In this document: positions 44,196-55,640 of the stretch, piece after piece
How the letters are laid out: each line of letters begins with the position of its first letter
Numbering within the stretch: the stretch's first letter is position 1
DNA from: Glycine soja
Taxonomy: Eukaryota; Streptophyta; Magnoliopsida; Fabales; Fabaceae
Length of the DNA: 64,000 nt
Assembly (NCBI RefSeq): GCF_004193775.1
Contig: NC_041016.1
Coordinates: 42,333,522 to 42,397,521 of the forward strand
Reading direction: 5' to 3'
Notes under the pieces: generated by a model
Databases searched by the model: none
Told to the model about the DNA's origin: nothing
Seen by the model: the letters and a program-made list of their open reading frames with translations, nothing else
Position numbers and translations under genes: made by a program

Positions 44196-45986
44196 TCAAG
44201 ACCTATCTGACTCAATGGCATTAACCGCTCCTCCTCCATGATTGGCGAGTGGGTTGATTTTCAAATTGGGCCGATCCTCTTGAAATGTCAGCCATCTAGC
44301 ATCTATCAAATGTTGGACCTTGTATTTAAGGGCCAAGCATTTTTCGATGGAATGCCCCGGGGTATTCCCATGGTATGTGCAAGTTGCGTTTAGATCATAC
44401 CACTTTGGGAAAGGGGGTTGGTAGATCTTCCCGGGAGTTATTACGACCATTTGGTTGGCGATGAGGGACGGCAAGAGGTCCTCGTACGTCATTGGGAGTG
44501 GGGTGAATTCTGGAATTGGCCTCGGGGGATAGTTCCTCATTGCGTTGGAACTGGCGCTAAAGTGGGCATTGCCGGCCGGGCGAGTCGTGGTTGGAGCTGG
44601 AGCTTGGGGGGCCTCCCTCTGGATGGGGGCGGGCGCCCTAGGTTGTACGGGTGATGAACTGAAGGAGTTCCCAGCGCGAGCTGAGAAGCTCAGATGATGT
44701 TGCGCATACTGATGTGTACCATGAGATGTCTGCGGGGGTTTGACCCATGCGGGCGCCGAAGTGACGGCGTGGGCATCTCCCTCCTTCCTTTTTGCCCCAG
44801 TTGCTCCGATTCTTTTAGCATTGGCGCTTGTGGAGGAAACGTAATCGAACTTCCCTCTTTTCAACCCTACTTCGATTCTTTCCCCGGCGAATACTAGGTC
44901 CGCAAAGCTGGACGGCATGTAACCTACCAACTTCTCATAGTAAAACACTGGCAAGGTGTCTACCATCATGGTGATCATCTCCCTTTCGACCATGGGAGGG
45001 GCCACTTGTGCTGCCAGGTCTCTCCACCGTTGTGCGTGTTCTTTAAAGGTCTCACCTTCCTTCTTGAACATATTCTGTAGCTGAGTGCGATCGGGAGCCA
45101 TATCGGAATTATACTGATATTGCCTTTGGAAAGCAGTAATCAGGTCCTTCCAAGTACGAATGCGGGAAGCTTCCAGATTAGTGTACCAAACAACCGCGGC
45201 TCCGACCAAGCTATCTTGGAAAAAGTGTATTAATAGCTTCTCATCCCTAGAGTGCGCGCCCATCTTGCGGCAATACATCTTGAGATGGTTCTTGGGACAA
45301 GTCGTCCCTTTATACTTGTCGAAGTCCGGCACCTTGAATTTTGGGGGGATAACAACATTCGGTACCAAGCAAAGATTCATCATGTCCGTGAATGGATAGT
45401 CACCAAAGCCTTCAACAGCCCTCAATCTCTCCTCGAGGAGATCGAGTTTCCTTCTTTCTTCGGCCGCCGGGGGTGGTCCTTCCGTGGACAAGAATACTGG
45501 CTGTGCTGTGAGGTTGTGCTGAGGCAATGTGTTGGGTGTCGGCCCCTCGACGGGGATCGGGGGATAGAAATCAACATCCCCTTGGGCATGCTCTTGATGA
45601 TCTTCATGGGCCTCGTGGGGCTGTTGAGGAGGCTCCCTTTCAAGGATGGGGGAAGAGACATGACCTGCGTCATCGTGCATGACTGGCGGCGTGTAATTAG
45701 GCGGCAATCCATAAGGGTAAGCCACCCGATTGTATCCCAAACGGGGGTTGCTGTTGTGACCCTGTGTACTCTTCTCTCGTCCTATTGCGTTTGGGGGAGG
45801 ATGGTGTGCGGTAGCTAGGAGAGTTGGGTCTGCTTCGGCAGCCGAACTGACAGCGGCAGCGGTGGCCACGTTTTTCTCCATGAGTTGCCTCATTCCTAGC
45901 ATGGCCTCCATCATAGAAGCCATTTGTTCTTTCAAAGCTGACATGTCGGCTTTCATCTGTTCCTGTGTCTCCTCTTGGTCACCCAT
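44196..45986 (-). pseudogene. gypsy gag of element E (Ogre/Tat type)
   Basis: I chose the start at 45986 (MGDQEETQEQMKADM) because the 49 codons upstream resemble untranslated leader. There is a coiled-coil-like N-terminus, a proline-rich stretch, and the retrotransposon gag core with IPPKFKVPDFDKYKGTTCPK, WYTNLEASRIRTWKDLITAF and FKKEGETFKEHAQRWRDLA. A degenerate knuckle CTYHGNTPGHSIEKC follows, then LKYKVQHLID and GGGAVNAIE. This frame is nearly intact for about 600 residues and ends at a TGA that probably replaced an arginine codon. Confidence 0.92.
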
Positions 45987-46217
45987 CGCTCTAGATTTGG
46001 ATCTGGTGCGATAGGGATGCCTTGTGGCGCGTTTAGTTATGGTGTTTTTCCTAAAAAAACCCAAACGTGAGGAGTAGGTAAAGAATAATGAATTTATGCT
46101 AGAGATAAAATGCAGAAGTGATTTGATTCGCACTAACTTTGGAGTAGAAATATGGGATCAACTCATTTTATTCAGAAAGTTATATCTAGTCAAGATCTGA
46201 GCGACCATACAAGCTTT

Positions 46218-48070
46218 CTAGCGGTTTCTAATTATATGATCCATTAAATCTATCATATGATGATAATAGCCGAGAAGTCCGTGGATCTCCTCGGGGGCGG
46301 AGTAGGTGTCTGCCATTGCTTTGGCCTTGGCTAGCAATCGGGGAAGTTCTTGACTCCCGTTCAAGGTAAGAGCAAATCGGTCCATCCACATGGTTGCCTC
46401 TTGGTGTAACGAGTCGATCACCCTTCCTTTAGCCTCCTTTTCCGCGTACACTTGGGCATACTCGTCCGCCACCCTATGCTCGTGGGCCGTGGCTAGACTT
46501 AGTTCCTCTTGGTACTTGCTGATGATGGCTAACATGTTGGTCTCTGTCTCGCATAAACACTGAGACAAACTTCTCTTGGACCTCGAGCAAGCCTTCAACT
46601 TATCCTTCAAGATCAAACTGTCTACCCACGATTGGTCCCTTTCCTCCCTCCGGAGTTTAAGCTCGTTGTTACTACCCCAAAGAGCCCCTCGGAACTTGTT
46701 CCGACCGTGCTCTTCCCAACGAGCCCTCTTGGTCTCTTGTTCAAAGGCCTTGGTGGTAGCTACATTTACATCCCTCAGTTCGGCATTCTCCTTTTGGATC
46801 CTAAGAGCCACTGATTAGAACCTTTCTTTGACTGTTTGAGCTTGCTCGAGTTCTGCCCTAAGGGCCTGCACCTCTTCGTCTTCCTCCGGTGCCTCCACTT
46901 CCTCCCTTTTAGCGGTTCTCAAACTCGGGAGCCAATCCAAACCTTGCACGTGGGCTTTCAACCACTTACGGTAGCCACCGATAGGCCCATTGTTACTGCC
47001 TCTGAGTCCTTTGTCCTTCTTTTGCAACACCTCCCATGCCTTGCGGACCTTCTGAAATGTCTCCATGTTGGTCTTATTGAAACCTCGTGAAATGATAGGC
47101 GCGAGCTCATCCTCTAGTGGTGCCCCTCTCATAGGGTAGCCAAGTTGTCTTATAGCAAGAACGAGATTGTAGCTGATGCAACCCCTCGTCCCCATCAAGG
47201 GAACATTTGGAAATCCTCCGCATGAAATAAGAACCCCGGTTCTTCCTTCCTTCCATCGAGGGAACCAGTTGATAGATGCTCCTTCTTTGCTTGCTAAGAG
47301 TTGATCCCAATTTTCCCCTCCTTTCTCTGTGCATGAACGGTGGCTTTCTAGCGGGCAAGCATGCCTCACCTCTTGGCGAAAAAGGTGCGAAACTAACCAT
47401 ACATAAAGAGTTGGAGTACAACAAACAATCCTTGTATTGCTCTTTTCACATCTTCGGTCGAAGGTGTCATATAAGTCGGCTAGCATAGCGACAATCTGGC
47501 TTTCCTTGTGGTTATGATAGGCAAGAAAAGCGTCGATCGCTGCTAGGTCCACCAACCCATCCACCTTCGGAAAGAGGACTCCTCCGAAGATCAACAGTGC
47601 GAGAATATCTATGAACGGGGCCCACTCGCCTTTACCTGCCAAGATTCTTGCTTTTGCCTCCAAATATTTTCTTGGTATTCCAACCACCCCATTTTCGACT
47701 TGCGCCGAGATTTGGACTATCTTAGAAATTCTAGCTAATGAGGGATAGAACCCTGAGAAGAGGTATGGCCTCCTTCCCCCTAGAGGACATCCTAGGATCT
47801 CTTCAAATTCTTCCACCAAGGGTGATAGCTGAAGTCCCCAAAGGTGAAGCACCTCAACGACTGATCATAATACTGGGCGAGGGAGGCAATGGCCTCTGTG
47901 GAGACTTCTACCATGGCTAGGTCCTAGATTTTACCGTAAGCTTTACGAAAAGCTTGCCGCTGGAGCTACCCCATTAACTGCCCTAGCTCTTTTAGACTGG
48001 TGATCCCTAAGCTCTTGACCTTGACTTGATAGAACCTCTTTTTAAGCGAAGGCGTTTGACTTGATCCCAT
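46218..48070 (-). pseudogene. Ogre ORF1-type protein upstream of gag (element E)
   Basis: From the ATG at 48070 the frame starts MGSSQTPSLKKRFYQVKVKS, with stops near 47968 and 47926. After one lost base near 47835 (GACTTCAG for GACTTCCAG) it continues VEEFEEILGCPLGGRRPYLF, GVVGIPRKYLEAKARIL, EWAPFIDILALLIFGGVLF, AIDAFLAYHNHKES, CCTPTLYVWLVSHLF and RGCISYNLVLAIRQLGYPM. A stop at 46812 interrupts a long C-terminal coiled coil that ends at 46218. This is the legume ORF1 domain (DUF7745-like, from memory). Its role is unknown. It is separate from gag and in a different frame. Confidence 0.85.
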
Positions 48071-48918
48071 GTTTTACTAAAGGTGAAACAAAATCTAGTG
48101 CGAATCAAAACTCCGACATCTATCATGGGTGGAATGGATGAATGCATGAAGAAATGCATATAACACAGATGCAATTTATGAATACGGGAGCCCGAGAAAT
48201 TGTCTCCTTCTTAGATACAACGTCTTGGGGTAGCAAAGTGCCTGACGTATGTATTTAAGAAGTTGGCACGGACCCTCCGTTGGTTTGACAACGAGAAGGG
48301 ATCACAACAGAATCCGTGTGTGATACATATGCGAAAGGCGCAACACGGGAATGTACAGTAGGACAATTCACAAAATATAAGCAAAAGCGTACATGACGCT
48401 TATGCATGGCAGTGTGAAAATGGCACACAGCGTGTCCGCTTCGTGCCCCTATTCAAGGGACCTACAAGGGAAGGAGCTAAAAAGGCTTTTAGTGATATTT
48501 CCCAAGGTGGTCATATCTCTCTTGATGGTCTCTAGAGGTATCATCCTCTTCGAAGAACATATTGCAGCAGTAGGGACTACTAGAAACAATATGTTATCAA
48601 AGAGAAAAACTCTAGATGAGGGTTCACTGTAACCAAGCAAGTCGGAGACCTAGCATGAGCACAGATTCACCTTCACTCCTTATGTTCCCACGAACCCGGG
48701 TATAGGGCCCTTTTTCAATTCATCGTGTGTGCAAATAGTGTTGGTGTTTGTGTGCATCAAATGAATAAATATTTACCTCATGCATACATTTTAAAACACA
48801 CAAAAAGCATCAAAGAGTTATATACACAAGAACATAAGAAAAATAAAGGGAAACCAACAAAGGAGAAAGTCATGATAAAACATTGCACAAGATTAAATGG
48901 CCTAACTCTCTAAAAACA
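48071..48918 (-). other. leader of element E between primer site and ORF1
   Basis: About 850 bp without a gene. Mixed composition with no clear repeat. It would be the 5' untranslated and packaging region. Confidence 0.6.
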
Positions 48919-48937
48919 GTCCCCAGTGGAGTCGCCA
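48919..48937 (-). other. primer binding site of element E
   Basis: On minus TGGCGACTCCACTGGGGAC lies two bases after the 5' LTR end. It has the form of a tRNA-complementary site. Ogre elements are known for tRNA-Arg priming, but I could not verify the match. Confidence 0.7.
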
Positions 48938-48939
48938 AC

Positions 48940-50691
48940 TGCCGCAACCTACCATTCGGCGGGAGGGCAACGCGTGACTCGCGGGTGCGTGTTCCAAGAA
49001 AGGAATACGCGTGGAGTCGCCACCAACGTTTATTTGAGGAAAATGTCAGAAAAACTGGAAAAAGACGTGATCTACGAACTCTAAGTGAAAGGTTCGGGAG
49101 TTGTATTTACGCACGGGGAAGGTATTAGCACCTAACGCATCCGTCACAAGAGACGGCAGCCTTTAATCAAATGTGCAAATATGACTTCAATTTATATTCT
49201 TTTCCCTTTTTACGTTCTTATGTCTTTTTATGCCTTTTTATGTTTTTATCTTTTTGTGGTCGACAAGGGCGTTTCCCTTTGCTCCTACGTATTCCTCAAT
49301 TGTGATGAGAAAATCAGACCTACGTAATTCTTTTGTGAACAAAGTATTTGGTTAAATTGTTTTTATCTTTTTCGCAAAATATTTTTTTATTGAATGAAAG
49401 GTCATTTAAGGCGTTGGACCATTAGACAATCTTTCAATTCTTTTCAAAAGTGAGAAAACATTAAGGCATTGGACCATTAATGATTTCCTTATTTTTGGAA
49501 GAGGTAACAAAGTTACATATTGATTTTAGGCTTTTTAGAAATCTACACTTAACCAATAAAAGCGGAAAAGACCATTTCAAGGCGTTGGACCTTTGAAAAT
49601 GGCTTTTTTAGGCGATGACAAAAGTTTGGTTTATGAATTGATTTTAGCCTTAGTTTCACTTTGGTTATCAGTCAATTCAATTAAGAAAGAGAAATCCCAA
49701 AGAGAAACGTCTGATTGATTTTTTTGGTTTATTTTACTAAAAGATATTTTTTGATTATTATATTATTATTTTACCTTTTTTTGGTTTCCAATGTGGTTAC
49801 GACATGACCGAACGGTCGGATTTCATTTTAACAGAAATTGACGGATGTTACAATTCAAATGATCGGTGGAAATTTATTTTATTTTTGATTATGGGAGAAA
49901 ATGACTTAAGTAAATGACAAAAGCACGTCAAAAGGGGGTACGAAAAGTAAATGAAATGAAATGAAAATAAAAGCACGTGAAACAAATGAGGACCACTAAG
50001 GGTACATAGAATGAATTGAAAAGTTCGATTTTGGGAACTTACCGGTTGAAGACCGAAGAACGATGAAGAACGTCGAAGAACGGTTGAAAATCTTCGCGAA
50101 ATCACCCACGAAAACGTTACATAAACGTTACAGAAGTGCCTCGGCTTGGATTTTCTTCACGGAAACAAATTTTTTCACTAATTTCAAGTGATCTCGAATT
50201 ACCAGGAGGGCTGGAAATTTTTTCCCTTCACTTCTCCCCCTATTTATAGGAAAATAGGGGAGAAGCTTGCCACCCAGCTTGCCCAGGCGAGCTAGGTTGC
50301 TTCCTCCAGAAGCAACCGCCTTCTGGAGGAATTTTCTGGAAGGCCCAAGTGGGCTTGGTTGCTATTTGCACCCCCATTTTTACTAAATACACCCGCATGC
50401 CTTTTTTGGTGATTCTTTTTCCGTAACATTACAAAACTTTACAAATTTCGTAACGATGCTTGTTTTCTTTCTGTAATGTCACGAAACCTTATGGATCACG
50501 TAATCATCCCTTTTTTGCCTTCCGGAACGTTACGGAACTTTACGGATTGCGCACTAACACTTCCTTTTAATTTCCGACATGTCACAGAACTTCACGAATT
50601 TCCTAACGATGGGTGCCAAGTACCTCGAAGTGGTCAAACGAGGGTCGCATCCCAACAACGGATGGTCCTCGGACGAAATTAGGGTATGACA
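48940..50691 (-). mobile_element. 5' LTR of element E (1752 bp)
   Basis: On minus it begins TGTCATACCCTAATTTCG and ends GGTTGCGGCA. The TATA box TATAAATA (minus) is at 50241-50248, followed by GGGGGAGAAG. It carries repeated TTCCGTAA/TTACGGAA-type inverted motifs near 50420-50600 and a TACGTAG double motif near 49285-49325. Confidence 0.94.
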
Positions 50692-52038
50692 ATGCTATTT
50701 TAAGAAAAATAGTAATAATATTAAAATGATATGGGTCCCAAAAGGATCTTTTATTAAAACGAACGCACAAGGACCCAAGAAAGTTTGGGTACCTAAGTCA
50801 TAAACATGATCATATAGGTTTCTTTGAAGAAGAGTTGGTACATAGATAGCGGATGCTCTAAACACATGATGGGAGATTCATCAAAGTTCACTCATATTTC
50901 TCCCAAGAAAAGTGGACATGTGACTTATGGCGACAACAATAAAGGTAGAATTCTTGGTGTCGGAAAAATAGGTACAAATTCATTTGCCTTCATTGAAAAT
51001 GTTCTACTTGTTGACGGTCTTTAGCATAGTTTGCTAAGTGTTAGTCAATTATGTGATAAAGGCTATCTAGTATCATTTGACTCTCATAACTGTGTCATTG
51101 AAAACAAACATGATAGAAATATAAAGCATATAGGCTATAGAAAAAATAATGTTTACATGATAAATTTAGATCAAACACCAAATCATGATCAATGTTTTCT
51201 AAGTAAAGATGATGATCCTTGGTTATGGCATAGAAGAATTGCCCATATAAATATGGAACATTTAAATAAACTAATTTCTAAAGATTTTGAAAAAGATAGA
51301 TTGTGTGATGCTTGTCAAAAAGGAAAACAAGAGTTTCTTTCAAATCAAAGAATATTGTGTCTACAACTCAACCCTTACAAGTTTTGCATATGGATCTTTT
51401 TGGTCCCTCTAGAACTATGAGTTTTGGAGGAAACTATTATGCTCTTGTTATAGTTTATGACTACTCTAGATTTACATGGACATTATTTCTCACTCATAAA
51501 AGAAATGCCTTTCATACTTTCAAGAAACTTGCTAAATTATTCAAAATAAGAAAAATCTCAAAATTGCCTCTATTAGGAATGATCATGGAGGAGAATTTGA
51601 AAATAAAGATTTTGAATCAATTTGTGATGAACATGGCATTGAACATAATTTTTTTGCACCTAGAACCCCTCAAAAAAATGGAGTTATTGAGAGGAAAAAT
51701 AGATCTTTAGAAGAAATAGCTAGAACTTTGTTTAATGATACATTTCTTCCCAAATATTTCTAGGCTGAAGCTGTAAATATTGCATGTTACATCATGAATA
51801 GAACTTTAATTAGACCAATCTTGAAGAAAACTCCATATGAATTATATAATGGAAGAAAACCAAACATTTCACATCTTCATATGTTTGGATGTAAATGTTT
51901 TATGCTAAACAATGACAAAGATAACTTAGGTAAGTTTGATGCAAAATCTGATAAAGATATATTCCTTGGCTATTCCTTGCATAGTAAAGCATTTAGAATT
52001 TATAACAAAAGAACTATGATTATTGAAGAATCCATCCA
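50692..52038 (+). pseudogene. copia protease and integrase of element D
   Basis: This resumes D after element E. KKVWVPKS is followed by KKSWYIDSGCSKHMMGD (protease DSG), SVSQLCDKGYLVSFD, WLWHRRIAHINMEHLNKL and LCDACQKGK (integrase zinc site, with a small deletion before FEKDR), HMDLFGPSRTMSFGG, VYDYSRFTW (usually DDYSR), a D-region NDHGGEFEN after a frameshift near 51540, and TPQKNGVIERKNRSLEE. LGYSLHSKAFRIYNKRTM leads to the junction with element F at about 52038. Several stops occur, near 51022 and 51762. Not functional. Confidence 0.9.
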
Positions 52039-53339
52039 TGCAGTGACTATGTATAAAGGTGTATGCAACAAAAGGTACTGATTACATGATAAGAGAATGA
52101 AGCAAAATGTCCTCTTCACTTGTCTTTTACAAGGCATGCAGTTATCCAAAGAGAAGAATAAAATGTAACCTGTACAATTAGATGAAGTTAGGCATAAGAT
52201 AGATATCAAGGAAAGTAGCTTAAACCACAGTCTCACGGCCACTGTTTCACTCATGCACAAGTGTTTAAGTTATTCATTAATAACAACGAACAAGAGGTTC
52301 AATCTTTGCGCTTCATCTCATGCCATAAAGTAAAAAATGTACAAACAGAATCAGAAGGACATTCCCAGGCTTGTAGTGAGGTTTGGCTACAAAAATTCAT
52401 TGGTTTTTCTAGGATTCAAAGGCTTAGATTCTAAGAGAGCACAAATCCTAGACTTATCAAGTGATCTTTTTAATACAATTAGCTTGCTCACTAGATTTTC
52501 ACTTTCATTTTCTTTTGACCTTATTACAACAGCACATATTTTCTTTGATTGCTCTTTTTTTTTTTTAAACACACAACGTATTTGTTGTGTGTGATGATGC
52601 TTTATCCTTTTCTTTGCATCCCAAATAGTTCCACTCCCTCAAATTTGGAGTAAATTTTCCTTGAACCATATGTTCTCCTAGAATCTAAACAAGGTATCTG
52701 GAGATAATCATTCAGGTTTAGGGTTCAATTATTGACAAAATCATTCAGCTCAAAAAGGGTGCAAAGGGTATAGTTATCATTCAAGGTAAGCTTTTTGGTC
52801 ATAAGGCTTGTGTAAGAACAATCATGGCCTTCATCATGTCCTCATTTATACAATTCATTCTAAAATTCAGAGATTGATGCAAAGATTATTACTCACAACT
52901 AGTCGTTCACTCACAGTTTAAGTTCACACTCTCACCAATTTTGGTTCAAGCTTTTCTTTCTCAATCAATCTGTCTACTGACTAACAATTCTAAATGCAAG
53001 TTCACATTCTTGTTCTTTCTTTGTCTAAAATACACACTTGCTCAAACTCATGAAAAGAAACATAAACTCCATCACAATCATGCATTCAATCCAAAATCAA
53101 ACCATACACCAATTTTCAGAAAAAGATAAAAGTGTTATACTGCCATATCATCAAAATCAAGTCCAACTGTTCCATATGGTTCAGAATAAACAAACTAACT
53201 ACCCATAAATAAAACTAGCAGTGTATATGAACATAAAAGAAATACTATACTGAAACCATAATCATAATAATAGTGAACCAAAAAGCAAAAAGTATCATCA
53301 GGAATCAAAATTCCTATGACTAGTCCTGGGTGTCTGAAC
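52039..53339 (-). other. left part of element F, non-coding
   Basis: AT-rich, with no recognisable gene. A poly-T run lies near 52555 next to an inverted ACACAACG..TTGTTGTGT. It is probably the 3' untranslated or LTR portion of F. Confidence 0.4.
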
Positions 53340-53896
53340 ATCCTCCTCATTTGTCAGATGGAAAGACTAGGGAATCAGAGAGAGCAACAACTTCTCCGTA
53401 TGAGGAATCAGAAAGATCAACAGCTCCTCCAACTGGGGAATCAGGGGGATCAGCTGCTTCTCCAGCTGGTGAATCAGGGGGAGCAACAGTTTCTCTAGAT
53501 GGGGAATCAGAGATGATAATCAGAGGTGGAGATGGGAGAACCACTTCAAGTTCAGGAGAAGAAGGTGGATTCACCACTGGAGATTATGGGTCAGTTGGCT
53601 CTGGATCAACCTGTGTAGGTGTGGGCTCAGGAGGAGCAACCTCGTTGGGTCTCACCAATGGAAGTTGAGCTTCAGGCCAGGCTACTTGCTCAAGAAAATG
53701 CTCCATAGGTATGATTGGCCTGTTATGAGCCAACTCTTGCAGGCTGTGCATGATAATAAATTGTCCTCGGAATAAGCTTTGTAGCATAGGGACTAAAGTT
53801 TGTGAGCTTTGGACATCCTATCCTACAGTTACTGACAGAGGAGCTGGAGTGGATGATGAAGGGATGTCATTTGTGCTAGCCCTTTTTCTCGATGCC
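53340..53896 (-). pseudogene. Athila-type 3' ORF, internally deleted
   Basis: On minus it starts MASRKRASTNDIPSSSTPAP at 53896, followed by a stop near 53820, MLQSLFRGQFIIMHSLQEL, RPIIPMEHFLEQVAWPEAQL and a run of imperfect Pro-Asp-Ser repeats (SPAGEAADPPDSP, about five units). The termini resemble the extra 3' ORF of legume Athila elements, but the long conserved middle is absent. Role unknown. Confidence 0.55.
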
Positions 53897-53919
53897 ATCT
53901 GTAACTAAAAAGAATTCAA

Positions 53920-55300
53920 AATTCCTTAGACCAAATCTGTTCAAGTTTAAAAATAGAAATAAAGGCTGAAATTAACGATGGGCACTTAGCGAAACGATGG
54001 GCACTTAGCGGAATACAGCTCGCTCAGCTCGCCCTCGGACACTTAACATATTGGCTTAGCTGGAGCCAAGCTCGCTTAGCCTAATAGTTGCCTAATGAAA
54101 TGTGCTTAGCTCAGATAGACTCGGCTTAGCGCAAGGCTTTCAAAACAAAATTTTCTAAGTCACCTGGGCTTAGCGATTCAGCCTCGCTTAGCCATAAGTA
54201 TCTCAACAGGAGGATGAGTGTTCATCCTCACAAGATGAACTCGCTTAGCGCGGTATGTGCACTTAGCGAGTTCGTCTGGAAACGCATATCTTCAATGAAT
54301 ATCGATGAACTCGCTTAACGCAGCATGCTCGCTTAGTGAGTTCATCACATTTTCCAAAAAAAAACACCAAAAAAGCAGTTCGTTTCCTTGTCTTTTAAAG
54401 CCTCTAAAAGGAATTATCAACATGCAAGACAATTGAAAATATCTACACATCACTATCATATATAAAGTCCTAATTTTTACCTAATCTAAAATCATGAAAA
54501 CCCTAAAGACTGAAAGCTAAAATCTATGGTTTTCTACCCTGAGGTTCAACAACACAAAAGAATGAAGGGAGTAAGGAACTTACTTGAATCGTTGATGCTT
54601 TGATGCAGAAGAAGGTGAAAATGCAGGAAAATGAGTGCGAGAGAGAAGATGCAGGCAACTCAGCAGTTTCCAACAAATGTGAGTGTAACTGCCATTACAC
54701 TCACATAAGTCGTTTTGCTTTCTCGAAGTGACGTTTGGTTTTTCGAAAATGCTCGCTTAGCGGCACCGTGCGCTTAGCCCAACTTTGAAATTCAAGTTTT
54801 TATTTTTTTGCACGGAGAAGGGATTGGCTTAGCACGCAGATAGGGCCGCTTAGCGAAATTTGCATAGCAAAATACCTGCAACTCTCACTAAGCCGGGCTC
54901 TGGGCCGACTTAGCTAAAATAATGCATCTTGAGTATAGAGGACCATGCACTTAGCTGATAAGGACTCGCTTAGCGCTCACATTGTCGCAAGGAATTCAGC
55001 TTAGCCGCCATGACTGACGCTTAGCTTCATGAACCCCAATTCTGGCTGCAAAGAAATGAGCTTGGCAGCAATGACTCGCGCTTAGCCAAAATGTAGGATG
55101 GGCTTAGCGATTAGGCTGCAACTTAGCCGAATTCAGATCGAATTGAAGTGGGCTTAGCTCAGCCTTGGCCAGCTTAGCCGATCAAATCAGCCTCAGATGC
55201 AAGGGTTGGGCGCTAAGCGCTTGAGACTCGCAGCTTAGCGCATGAACAAAGATGCACTTAGCACGAGGCTTGCACTTAGCAAAAGGACTGTTTTTCAAAA
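53920..55300 (-). repeat. region dense in the motif GCTTAGCG / CGCTAAGC
   Basis: Dozens of irregularly spaced copies or near copies (CTTAGCG, GCTTAGC, CACTTAGC), for instance at 53985-54010, 54170-54260, 54750-54780 and 55080-55290. The right-hand LTR-like part at 58620-58860 is also dense in them, so this may include part of an LTR. No gene is seen. Confidence 0.7.
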
Positions 55301-55454
55301 AATGTATTCTAAGTTATTTTTCAGTCCCTTCCTCAACAAATACAAACCCTTATATCTAACATTCAAGGTTAAGTTGATATACTCCAAAGTACAAATTATA
55401 AAGCAAGTTCCACATGATATATGCATGAAAAACAAAGATAACAAAAATTAAAAA

Positions 55455-55489
55455 TTGGGTTGCCTCCCAGGAAGCACTTCTTTAACCTC
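55455..55489 (-). other. conserved gypsy motif TTAAAGAAGTGCT..GGAGGCAACC
   Basis: On minus it reads TTAAAGAAGTGCTTCCTGG then AGGCAACCCAAT. Compare 4926-4960 and 37480-37513 in the Ogre-like elements. Confidence 0.7.
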
Positions 55490-55640
55490 ATTAGCTTGAC
55501 GTATTTACCTCATTGGGTGATATCATGTTTTGGTTCTTACTTTCATAACCTCTTGACCTACTTCCATTACCTGTAAGCAAACATTTTGTTCTGGAGCGGG
55601 CTTGCTTTCAACAAACAAATCAAAATCAATTTTCTGATCC

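Larger units (their letters stand above)
32175..50691 (-). mobile_element. Ogre/Tat-like gypsy element E (18.5 kb)
   Basis: LTRs at 32175-33972 and 48940-50691 and a perfect target duplication ATGCT (32170-32174 and 50692-50696) define the element. On minus the order is 5' LTR, primer site, leader, ORF1, gag, protease, intron, RT, RNase H, second RNase H, integrase, accessory ORF, repeat-rich 3' UTR, polypurine tract and 3' LTR. The large size, the ORF upstream of gag, the intron between protease and RT, and the second RNase H are the recognised marks of Ogre/Tat elements. All genes carry some stops or shifts, but the domain set is complete. Confidence 0.95.

Noticed and set aside
45252..45818. 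188-codon plus-strand frame
   Set aside because: Antisense of the well-supported gag of element E.
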